Assembly (NCBI RefSeq): GCF_042453785.1
Contig: NC_091676.1
Span: 503,501 to 567,500, forward strand
Reading direction: 5' to 3'
Source: Malus domestica
Taxonomy: Eukaryota; Streptophyta; Magnoliopsida; Rosales; Rosaceae
DNA: 64,000 bases
The notes beneath the pieces were generated by a model, which saw only the letters and a program-made list of their open reading frames with translations, was not told where the DNA came from and did no database searches. The position numbers were made by a program, and so were the translations under genes. Below are positions 35,373 through 45,300 of the stretch, piece by piece. Each line of letters opens with the position of its first letter. Position 1 is the first letter of the stretch.

Positions 35373-35609
35373 ATTTCCATTTGCATGTGCAATTGCACTT
35401 TCCGAAAAGCCATCTCCCTCTTCCTCCTCGTAATCTTTCTGTTTCGGTATACCGTTGGGGATAAAATTTGAACGCTTTATTGTTTTCTCGGGCTTTCTGG
35501 GACTTCCCGGGAAAACCCCATTCGCCGGCACGCCGTTTAACTTTCCGGCGGGTCTACAAATTCTGACCGCAACGACATTGTTCCCGATTCCATTGGTGGA
35601 AACATCCAT
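35373..35609 (-). pseudogene. 5' fragment of the glutaredoxin-DEP-DUF547 gene
   Basis: Matches the first 80 codons of the gene at 26195-30687 (MDVSTNGIGNNVV... with AVRICRPAG for EVRVCRPAG), with its ATG at 35609 and leader to about 35790. It stops at the duplication border, so the glutaredoxin, DEP and DUF547 domains are all missing. Near the border the frame also differs from the parent (GFSESAIAHANG for GFSEEVEIAHANG). It cannot make the parental protein, though its promoter copy may still fire towards RLP1. Confidence 0.9.
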
Positions 35610-36089
35610 TGATTTCTTTTTTCGCAAGGAAATGCTAGATTTTTCTGTTTTAGGAAAAGGAAAACTGGAAACCCTAAGACTAAGAGGAGGAGGAGGAGAG
35701 AGAGAGAGAGACAGACAGACAAGAGGAGGAGGGAGAAGGAGAGTGGACGAAAAGGGAAGCGAAGAAAGCAATGGAAAAATGGGTTAGAGGGAGTTTTGTT
35801 TGTTGGAGAGGGAACGATGAAATCGGGGAGGTTTTATGGAGGAAACGCCCAGAGGTTTATGGGATCCCATTTTATTTTATTTATTTATTTTATAAAAACA
35901 AGAAGAGGTCAAACACGTTGAGACAATTGGACTCTTTTGGGCCATATCCAATTGGGTCGCCGGCCCAACCTAAAAAATATCACCGACCCCACTTGAACCG
36001 TACTATATGGTTTTCAATTGGTTTTCAATTCCTATAATACCCCTAGAACCTAGGGATGGTCGAAATCTTCACGGATAATGTGACATTTT

Positions 36090-36441
36090 TAAGGGCTGGT
36101 TTGGTATTGTTGTGTTTTGAAAAAAAAAACTACTTCTGCTGTGCTGTGAGAATAAGCAATTGTAAAATAAAACAGTAGAGTGTTTGGTAAATTTTCTTGT
36201 AAAAGTGCTTTTGAAAAAAAAAATATATATTATAATATTTGGTAAACTTTTATGTAAAACAGATGTGAAAAAAAACAGGTTTTTTCAAAGCTGGGTTTTG
36301 CAGCTTCTTGTTTTTGGCTTTGTTTCACCCAAAACTGTGAAAAAAAGCTGAAGATGAATGTTTACCGAACACAAAAACAGCTCCCAGCTTTTTTTGATAC
36401 CAGCTTTTTTCAAAATCGCCTCAGTACCAAACCAGGCCTAA
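36090..36441. mobile_element. PIF/Harbinger-type MITE, copy 2 (empty site known)
   Basis: Body 36093-36438 with ends GGGCTGGTTTGGTATTG and its inverted partner (TACCAAACCAGGCC), flanked by TAA at 36090-36092 and 36439-36441. The matching place in unit 1 (near 31168-31173, TTTTTAAGTGTG) is empty and has a single TAA. This proves the borders. Confidence 0.92.
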
Positions 36442-39074
36442 GTGTGTTGGGGCATGTCACATACGTCATATGTCGTTGTACAAATAAGGAGGTATTTGAA
36501 GATGAATTCTCTCCATTTATATGATAACATATAACGTACCACTCTGCGTTCCGGATACATTAAAAAAAAATTCACTTATAACTACATGAATCAGGGTGGA
36601 TGTGGTATTAGGAACCTTCAACGCAAAACTATATCGCATCGTACGGAGGGAGCCCTATACACAATGCAGGGCGGTTAGGTATTGGCACTCCTATTCAAAA
36701 CCGAACGGTTGACATCCCTACTTGAACCATGATCCAGTAGGATTTTTGGTAAACGAAAGGATTCATTAGGAATGCCGTTAGTTTAGGTAGTCTAGGAAGA
36801 AAGCAATTAGAATTTAGGAAGGTAGTTCCATTGACACGGCAAGAGTCCAAGTGGCAGCATAAGACCCGGCCAAATTTAGTTGATTACCTTAACAGTAACG
36901 GAGATGCTTAACAAGGGCAGTAGTCCTTGGATTTTTGACTTTGACTTTTTTCCAAAACATAGTCTACATAGAAACAGTCTCAACTCTCAAGTAGTAACAG
37001 AATATTCTTTTTTGTTAGAAGGGTGAATACATTTATCCTTGTTGTGCTCTCTACATATTCATTTTACTGCTCACACACCTGTTAGAATGATATTTAAAAG
37101 CCTAAATACAGAAAAATCCGAAGATTGTCAAGTTGGACCGTGTGTAATTTTTTGGGCTGGATAAATAAGATACAAATTATGAATATGGACCGGTCAAAGC
37201 TTCAAATGGTCGGGTCATTGGAATGGACTTATGCATGATAGTACCCTCGGTGCAAGTTCCATATTAGCAGAAAGAATAAAGGAGACCTAGAAAATCACAC
37301 TGCGCACTTACAGAAGCTGAGAGAGAAGAAAGAATTGGAGAATTCTAGCTTTGCTGTGGAGTGGAGAATGGAATTTCAGTTGTTTCTTTATTTCTTTTGA
37401 ATTTCAACGTAGTGTATTCTAATTCCATCATGAACTAAATCTTTTTATTGGTTTAGGGTGTATTCTTATTATCAACTAATTCTCGTTATTTTATACCAAT
37501 CTCGATTATTTTTCATGTTAAGTAATTGTTATTGTGCTATGTTGTTATCAGATAATTGTCCGTTATTTGTGTGAATGGCCAAATTGTAATTTGTAACTAA
37601 CTGATTGAGTTTAATAGATTGCTTCTCATAATTGACAATTACCATGAATAATTTGATGTTAATATGAAGAACGTGGTTAAATGGGATTGAGAATGAGGAA
37701 TCTCATGTCCTAGTGTTTCCATTTTTTTAATCTTTCTTAATTCATTCACTCTTGCTCTATGTTTGATCAATTGTTATTTTTATTTGCATTTCATCTATTT
37801 CCATATTTAAATTTGTCAGTTTAAGTCTTGTTTTATTTCATCTTAGTTTGAAGGTTATCACAATAGTAACTTTAGGTTAATTTGATCTTTGTTAGAGCAA
37901 ATCCACCCCTAAGGACTTTGCGCCAGCACCCAGCGCATTTATCTACTCAAGTGAACAGTAATAGACTGGAGTGAACAGTAATAGGCCAAGGCATCTCCAC
38001 CCCTTAAAAAATGCGCTAGCACCCAGCACATTTATTTGGTGTGTTTTTTTTTTTTTAAGTTTATTTCGGATAAGATTTTTAATCAATTTCGGATAAAATT
38101 TCAAATAAACTTAAAAAAAAATACACACTAAAATAAAATTACATACTCATCAAATAAACTTAAAAAAAAAAAACACTAAAATAAAATTACATAAACTCAT
38201 CAAATAAACTATAAAAAAACACACTAAAATGAAATTACATAAACTCATCAAATACACTTTATTCTTCAACCACAAACCTTATTATTTATAGAGAAAAAAA
38301 TAACATTTTTAAAAATTTTCTGTATTTTTTTATAATTTTTCTGTATTTTTTTAATAATTTTTAATAAATTTTAATATAGTTAATTAATCTGGACCGTTGG
38401 ATTTGAAAAATATTCAAATCCAAGAGCCAGCAAGTTGCCACGTGGCCACTTGCCCAGCTTCTTGGTCAGTCAATTTTGAGCTGGCCCAGAGACCAGCATG
38501 GGCTGGGCCCCAGGCTGTTGCGCGGGCTGGAGGTAATGGACAGGGTGCTGGGCTGTTTTTTGGACTGTGTGCTGGGCAATGTCCACTCCGGTGGACTTGC
38601 TCTTAGAACGACACTCTACTTATCACTATATTACCTTGACGATATTGTACACTTGTCAATTTTCACAAAACCCCTTTTTATTTCCAGTTGTCAGATCAAA
38701 TGAATAAAAAAAATCAATAGGCAATCACTATATAGTTGATCTTTCACGTCCGTTTGAAAATGACTAGGAGAGTACCATCCAATTCTTCCCCGATTTCCAT
38801 GGCGCAAGGTTTGCACATGGCAAATAAATAGACAATAACTATTAAGATATCTTTAGTGTTTGTTTGGAAGTGATTATGAAAAGAACAAAATCACTAATAA
38901 ATTGGGTTTAGGTTTAAGATTCAAAGTGTTTGACATCAAAGTCAAGTATTTTTATTCCCCTATCACTCTCTTTTATTACTATTTGCTGTTCTTCGTCCTG
39001 CTAATTGGTTCTCTCTCTCTCTCTCTCTAGACTCTCGTGCGTGTGTTGAGAACTTGACCGTGTGTTGCTGTGAT
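36442..39074. promoter_or_regulatory. Upstream region of RLP2
   Basis: Duplicate of the RLP1 upstream region, altered by a 708-bp DNA transposon (37895-38602) and by loss of about 240 bp near the gene. A CT microsatellite lies at 39011-39029. No other gene was seen. Confidence 0.5.
37892..38605. mobile_element. 708-bp non-autonomous DNA transposon (empty site known)
   Basis: Body 37895-38602 with terminal inverted repeats (GAGCAAATCCACC and GGTGGACTTGCTC), flanked by TTA at 37892-37894 and 38603-38605. Unit 1 has one TTA and no element at the same place (near 32459-32461). No transposase frame. Target length fits a PIF/Harbinger-like element. The internal part has AAATAAACTTAAAAAAAA repeats and GC-rich ends. 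Confidence 0.88.
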
Positions 39075-41141
39075 ATGGGTGCTCAGGATTTCTGGGTGGT
39101 GATTGTTATTGGCTTTTGCTTCCATGCTCAAATCTTGAGCTCTCAGAACTTGACATGCAATCCCAACGATTTCAAAGCTTTGGAGGATTTCATGAACGGT
39201 ATAGATTCCGTGATTGAAGGGTGGGGCAACGATTTTTCACCTAATTGCTGTAAATGGGCAGGCATCACTTGCAATTCTTCGTCCTCTCTCGGATTGAGCT
39301 ATTCCATTGATACTTATAGAGTGGTAAAACTGGAGCTTCCAAAGAGAAGGCTACTGGGAAATCTCTCTGCATCTTTAGGGACCTTGGACCAGCTCAGAAC
39401 CCTCAATCTCTCTCACAATTTCCTCAAGCACTCGCTTCCAGTTTCGCTCTTCCATTTGCCAAATTTAGAGGTCTTAGACATGAGTTTTAATGACTTTTCG
39501 AGCCCCATTCCTGTCGATATCGATTTGCCTTCAATCCAGTTCCTTGACATTTCTCAGAACTTTTTGAATGGTTCCCTTCCTGGCAGCATCTGTGACAACA
39601 ATTTTACTCAACTTCGGGTACTCAACGTGGCCGCTAACTGCTTCTCTGGCAATCTTCCACCAGGTTTTGGAAATTGTACTTCCTTGGAGGACCTTGACCT
39701 GAGTGCGAATTATCTTACAGGCACTGGTATATTTCGTCTGCGAAAGCTAACCCAGTTGAACATTCAAGATAACTTGCTATCAGGGGCGCTCAGCGAACAA
39801 TTCGGTAAACTCATTAACCTTGTTCGTTTGGATATCTCAACTAATGGGTTTTCAGGAACCATCCCAGATGTTTTCTACAGCCTTGGAAGATTACGGAATT
39901 TTGTAGCTCATTCAAATCGTTTTGGTGGTCAGATACCCCCTTCTTTGTCGAGTTCATCGACTATCTCCTTGCTTAATTTGAGAAACAATTCGTTGCAGGG
40001 CACAATTGATCTTAATTGTTCAGCAATGACTGGTTTGACCTGGCTTGATCTTAGTTCCAATCGGTTTGATGGGCCTATTCCCTCCAATCTTCCCTCTTGT
40101 CGACATTTGAGTAATGTCAATCTTTCCCGTAACAAATTCACTGGCGGAATACCAGATAGCTTCAAGAGTTTCCATGGCCTCTCTTTCCTCTCACTGTCAA
40201 ATTGCAGCCTTCCCAATATTTCTTCTGCCCTTCAAATTTTACAGCAGTGTCCGAACCTGACTACTTTGGTTCTCACCTTGAACTTCCGTGGCGAACAATT
40301 TCCTGCTGATCCAACCCTTCAGTTTGAAAAGCTGAAGGTTCTTATTATTGCAAACTGTAGGCTCACAGGTGTAATACCCCAATGGTTGAGTACTAGCAGC
40401 AGATTGCAGTTGTTGGATATATCGTGGAACCATTTGGAAGGAACAATTCCAGTCTGGTTTGGCAATTTTAGCAGTCTTTTCTACTTGGACATGTCTAATA
40501 ATTCCTTTACGGGGGAAATCTCGAGAAGCTTAACTGGACTCCCGAGCCTCATTAATGGGAGGATCTCCATTGAGGAACCTTCCTATGATTTCCCTCTTTT
40601 CATGAAGTCGAATGTGAGTGCACTTGGGTTGCAGTACAATCAAGTTTGGAGCTTTCGGCCTACATTGGACTTTAGCAACAACAATCTCAGTGGACCAATC
40701 TGGCCGGACTTCAGGAAGCTGAGGTTGCTTCATGTTTTGGATTTGAAGTACAACAGATTATCAGGACCGATTCCGAGTAGTTTATCGGAGATGGTGAGCT
40801 TGGAGACCCTGGATTTGTCTCATAACGAGCTTTCGGGGATAATCCCACCTTCGTTGGTTAAGCTTAGCTTCCTGTCCAAGTTTAGTGTTGCAGACAATGA
40901 ATTGTATGGGGTGACCCCTACAGGAGGTCAATTTTCGACCTTCTCAAGTTCAAGTTTTGAAGGGAACAATCTTTGCGGCTACGATGCTGCGCCTTGTCCA
41001 TCCGGACGGGATGATCCTCTGGGAACATGGTTCGGCAAATCAAGCAAGGATTATACCGGAGTTATTGCTGGAGTGTGTGTCGGATTCGTATTTGGAATAG
41101 CATGTTTCATTGGAATAGATAGGTATGTCTGGACTTTTTAA
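39075..41141 (+). CDS. RLP2: kinase-less PSK-receptor-like protein
   Basis: Single exon, 688 residues, the closest relative of RLP1. Same order: signal peptide (MGAQDFWVVIVIGFCF), LRR N-cap, about 20 LRRs, island (EEPSYDFPLFMKSNVS), transmembrane helix with the glycine ladder, and the end IDRYVWTF. It has two fewer residues than RLP1, in the LRR around YLTGTGIFRLRK. The frame is fully open. The promoter differs from that of RLP1 by two transposon insertions and a deletion close to the gene, so expression may differ (inference). Confidence 0.93.
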   Translation: MGAQDFWVVIVIGFCFHAQILSSQNLTCNPNDFKALEDFMNGIDSVIEGWGNDFSPNCCKWAGITCNSSSSLGLSYSIDTYRVVKLELPKRRLLGNLSASLGTLDQLRTLNLSHNFLKHSLPVSLFHLPNLEVLDMSFNDFSSPIPVDIDLPSIQFLDISQNFLNGSLPGSICDNNFTQLRVLNVAANCFSGNLPPGFGNCTSLEDLDLSANYLTGTGIFRLRKLTQLNIQDNLLSGALSEQFGKLINLVRLDISTNGFSGTIPDVFYSLGRLRNFVAHSNRFGGQIPPSLSSSSTISLLNLRNNSLQGTIDLNCSAMTGLTWLDLSSNRFDGPIPSNLPSCRHLSNVNLSRNKFTGGIPDSFKSFHGLSFLSLSNCSLPNISSALQILQQCPNLTTLVLTLNFRGEQFPADPTLQFEKLKVLIIANCRLTGVIPQWLSTSSRLQLLDISWNHLEGTIPVWFGNFSSLFYLDMSNNSFTGEISRSLTGLPSLINGRISIEEPSYDFPLFMKSNVSALGLQYNQVWSFRPTLDFSNNNLSGPIWPDFRKLRLLHVLDLKYNRLSGPIPSSLSEMVSLETLDLSHNELSGIIPPSLVKLSFLSKFSVADNELYGVTPTGGQFSTFSSSSFEGNNLCGYDAAPCPSGRDDPLGTWFGKSSKDYTGVIAGVCVGFVFGIACFIGIDRYVWTF

Positions 41142-41205
41142 GGAGAGTACATCCTTCTTTTTTATGTTACATCGTTCTGTTTTATGTTTTCTTTTGTATG
41201 CTCGT

Positions 41206-42333
41206 TTCAGATTGTAATCTTATTTGGTAAGTAATATGAAAATATATTTTCTCAATAAGAACCTCCATGGAAGCGACGACTGAAGAAGCCTTTGAACCTG
41301 CCAAAAGCATAAAGTGGTCCAAACCCAAATCAACAATGGCAGAGGTGTACCGAGAAACCCATTCTCTTGAACATGAGCTACCCAGAAACCTTCAGAAACT
41401 AGAACCAAAGATACAAATTTTCCATTTAATATGAATTTTTTTCAGCATTTTGAAACCAAATAGGGAACTCAGAACCCGGAATTTAATTTTTTTCGATTAA
41501 TTTTGTATTTTCAAATCCCAGAGAGGGATGGAGTGAGTGTTGCCTTTGCACTACTAACATCATAGCTAAACCCTAGTCATTTTCACAAGCGATTTTCCTA
41601 AAAACTGTTTAAAAATAAATAAATAAATTAGGGCCAAGTCTTCTCTAATTTCTATGGAACAGGTTTATGCAGTTGATCTTTCGTGTCCGTTTGAAAGTCA
41701 TTCGGAGAGGAACAGAATCTCTCATAGATTGGGTTTAGAATTTTAAGTGACTTTTCGAAAAGAACGTGGAAGGAGTTCTTCCATAAATTTGCGTTTGGCG
41801 TGCTTCTCCCTGTAAGTGAATATGCTCCTTCCAAACAAAATTCCTTTGGTTTGGTAAAGAATCCGTAAATTTCGGTGATTGGTGATTTTAATAGTCCATG
41901 ATTTATAAGATTAAAGTCAACAAGATCTAGTCCACACACTAATTCAAATTTGAAGTTGGTGAAAGAAAACATGTTATTTTTGCCAAAAAAAAATGAAAAC
42001 TATGATTTTTGTTTAAAATAAATAGTATTAAAAACTTTTCGTTAAAATTAAAAAAAAAAAAAGCGTGTTTGACTATCACTGTCTTTTATTAATATTATTG
42101 TCCTTCTTCCTGCTAATTAATTGGTTCTCTCTCTCTCTCTCTCTCTCTCTCTAGACTCTTGTGGGTGTGTTGAGAACTTGCCTGCGTGTTGCAAAAAAAG
42201 CGTGTTTGACTATCACTGTCTTTTATTAATATTATTGTTCTTCTTCCTGCTAATTAATTGGTTCTCTCTCTCTCTCTCTCTCTCTCTAGACTCTTGTGGG
42301 TGTGTTGAGAACTTGCCTGCGTGTTGCTGCGAT
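41206..42333. promoter_or_regulatory. Upstream region of RLP3
   Basis: From about 41650 it is a diverged relative of the RLP1 upstream region (32590-33060), so RLP3 belongs to an older duplication. Next to the gene a 130-bp block containing a CT tract is tandemly repeated (42063-42192 and 42200-42327). No other gene found. Confidence 0.5.
42063..42327 (+). repeat. Tandem duplication with CT tracts before RLP3
   Basis: Two copies of about 130 bp, 42063-42192 and 42200-42327, each running from GCGTGTTTGACTATCACTG through a CT microsatellite to GCCTGCGTGTTGC. The second copy leads into the RLP3 ATG. Confidence 0.9.
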
Positions 42334-45300
42334 ATGGATGCTCAGGATTTCTGGGTGGTGATTGTTATTGGCTTTTGCTTCCAAGTTCAAATCTTGAGCT
42401 CTCAGAACTTTACATGCAATCCAAATGATGTGAAAGCATTGGAGGATTTCACGTCAAGTTTAAAAACTGTGATCGACGGGTGGGGAAGCAGTTTCTCATC
42501 TGATTGCTGCAAATGGGAAGGTATCACTTGCAACTCTTCATTCTCTCTCGGAATTGGATTGAACAATTCAATCGATACCTTTCGAGTGGTTAAGTTGGAG
42601 CTTCCAAGTAAAAGACTAGCAGGCAATCTCTCTGCATCTTTAGGCACCTTGGACCAGCTTAGAACCCTTAATCTCTCTCAAAATTACCTCATAGGCACGC
42701 TTCCAACTGCACTCTTCCGTTTGCGAAATTTACAACTCTTAGACTTGAGCTTTAATGATTTTTCCGGCCCCATTCCTTTCGGTATTGATTTACCTTCAAT
42801 CAAGTTCCTTGACATTTCTCAAAACCTTTTGAATGGTTCCCTTCCTGGCAGCATCTGTGACAACAATTCTACTCAACTTCGGGTACTCAACGTGGCTGCT
42901 AACTGTTAGAGTATGAGTGTGATTCTTACAGTTTAGTAATAATCATTGTTATTTTAGATTGGTATAAAGAGGTCTTAATGTGTTTATAAGAGTTAATTCA
43001 ACTTTGGTTTGGATTGAAACTCTACTATTGGCTCGAGAATAGAACTCATACTTATACAAGGATTTGGTCTTGTATTCCTTGTAGGATTGTAATAGGGCAA
43101 TCTATGTTTAGTATAAAAACATAAGCCACTGCTCTCACAAAACATACGCTCAATATTGAACTAAGACCTATTGTTAGTTTGAGTACTTTTGGTTTTGCAA
43201 GAGAGGAGAAGGTGCACTGTTTGAAGTCTGGTTTGGCTTGTTCTTCCACTGCTTTTACGGGTTAGTTTGTCATTGTATTTATCGAATTGTGATTTTAATA
43301 CTTGTATAAATTTGTGGTTCATGAGCTTAATCTCTTAACTTATATTTTTGATAAGTTTAATCTTACATGTGGTATCAGAGCCTATGATTTTTGCTCTTGA
43401 ATTCAAATTGAAAGTATTAAATTAAAAGTGCAAAATACGTGACGGTAAATTAGCAGGGTTCAGGCTTAGTTTGTGAGAAATTTTGGACTTTGAATTGAGT
43501 TTCTTGTAATGAATATCATGTTTGCCGCATACGGTCTTGTAACTTTGGCATGTAGATGCCAAACGAATGATGGCTACATGTTGAACTCAATTTGATAGAA
43601 TTAATCTATTAAAGCTTGTACATTTATTAATTTTTCTGCTGTGCGTTGGATTCCATGTTGAATTTTTATAAGAATTAATCAAGGATTCATTGGGTGGTTA
43701 TGGAATGTGAGTACATATGCTATTATTGTTGTAATCAATAATCCGTGGCTTTTTGTGGGTTTTATCGTTTTGAATTAATGAATCTGATTATAAAGATGTG
43801 CATAAAATATGCCTTGTACAGACCAAATATTAGTAAGATAAAAGAAAGATGAAATCTTGGTTTGATGACATTAAAAGTTTTGTTTGTCTAAGAGATTTTA
43901 ATGTTCATGGTTTGTCTTTTTATGGGAATTTGTGTTGACGAGATACGGGCCGATAACTTTTGACGATGATTTTGGTTCGGCGAACTTGTAACACTGGAGA
44001 TTTACTTCAATAATTTGCAATATTATGGGATCCATGTGAATCTGGAGTGAAGGCAATCTGCATGGATGGTTCTCAAGCATTGATGGATAGTTTGTTTCGT
44101 TGATGTGGAGTCGAGGAATCTCAGTCGGGTTGACTAATACGGGTCCAGTGATGCATTCGGGTAACTCATTTCACTGTTTCATGCATGATTAATTGTTCTC
44201 TTATATGCATGATTATAGTGTGATGAGTTAGAGCATGATGAATTAGGGCTTTTGTTATTTCGAGTATGCTTGTTTATTTATATATATTGTGAAGGCATGA
44301 TTAAACTCGAAATCCCTATATAGATGCCAACTTGTGATTTATGTGAGATGTTTGAAATCATCTTTTGATATGTTTTATTGATTGCCTCAAGTGAATTTTT
44401 GCGGCTATAAAGTTGGGCTTTTCTAATGGTCGTGATTTCATTCTCATTATTATAAAAGTATATGTAAACATATATATGCATCTTTTTGAGTATGCGATTT
44501 ATTCATTATTTTGGGCACATGATTTATGGTTGGCATATTATATCATTCATGGTGTATACTTGAAAATAAATAAATTAGGTTTTCAATTTATATACCCTCT
44601 ATGGGGTCATATATAGACTTGTTTGGTGTACATTCTTGTGGTGTTGACATTGAATTCACGATAGGAATTTTAATTTGGGTTACCGTCACCTTAGTTATTA
44701 TGTACAACACAAATTGACATTGCCGAATGCATATTGATTTAATTTATGAATTCATAAGAAAGCATGTGCTTAATATGGTATTGTGAAAATCAAGGAGTTT
44801 AAGATGCATGCTTGTTGTATATGTATATTTGTGATTTCATTTATGATGCATGCTTCCGCTATTATGTTTTGGTTGAAATCACAAATAGGGAGGAAGATGA
44901 ACTTTGAGTTCTCCAGAACAAATAGTGGTCTTGATTATCTCGTTTTAATCAAGACATGTTGTTGTGATATATATCTAGACATTATCAAAATTTGGTCGAT
45001 CTTGCTCGATGGATATTGAACTAGATATTGAACTAGTTAGGATCAAATTGAATGCAAAAATATTGTGCTTGCTATTCTGATTTTGATCATTGTTGAAACT
45101 AGTGATTTTGGGTTTATGTGAGATAAGTTTTTCCGAATGGATTGTGACTATCTTTTGATACATAGACTATTTGCATAATGGTTTAGGTGTATATGACTAA
45201 ACTGAGATTATGCAATTGGTGAGGAATCAGGAACCAATTGGTTCATATCTCCGGTTTCTTTATTGGTTGTGCAATACATTTTGCTTATGCTTAAGTGGGA

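Larger units (their letters stand above)
35373..41205. repeat. Segmental duplication, unit 2
   Basis: Second copy of 30449-35296. It is longer because it gained two DNA transposons (36093-36438 and 37895-38602). It lacks about 240 bp just upstream of RLP2 that is present at 32785-33022 in unit 1. Confidence 0.9.

Noticed and set aside
42121-42333. Upstream in-frame ATG of RLP3 giving a Ser/Leu repeat N-terminus
   Set aside because: It is translation of the CT microsatellites in the duplicated leader, not a protein segment.
43052-43249. 65-codon minus-strand ORF present identically in both LTRs
   Set aside because: It recurs only because the LTRs are copies; no family features.
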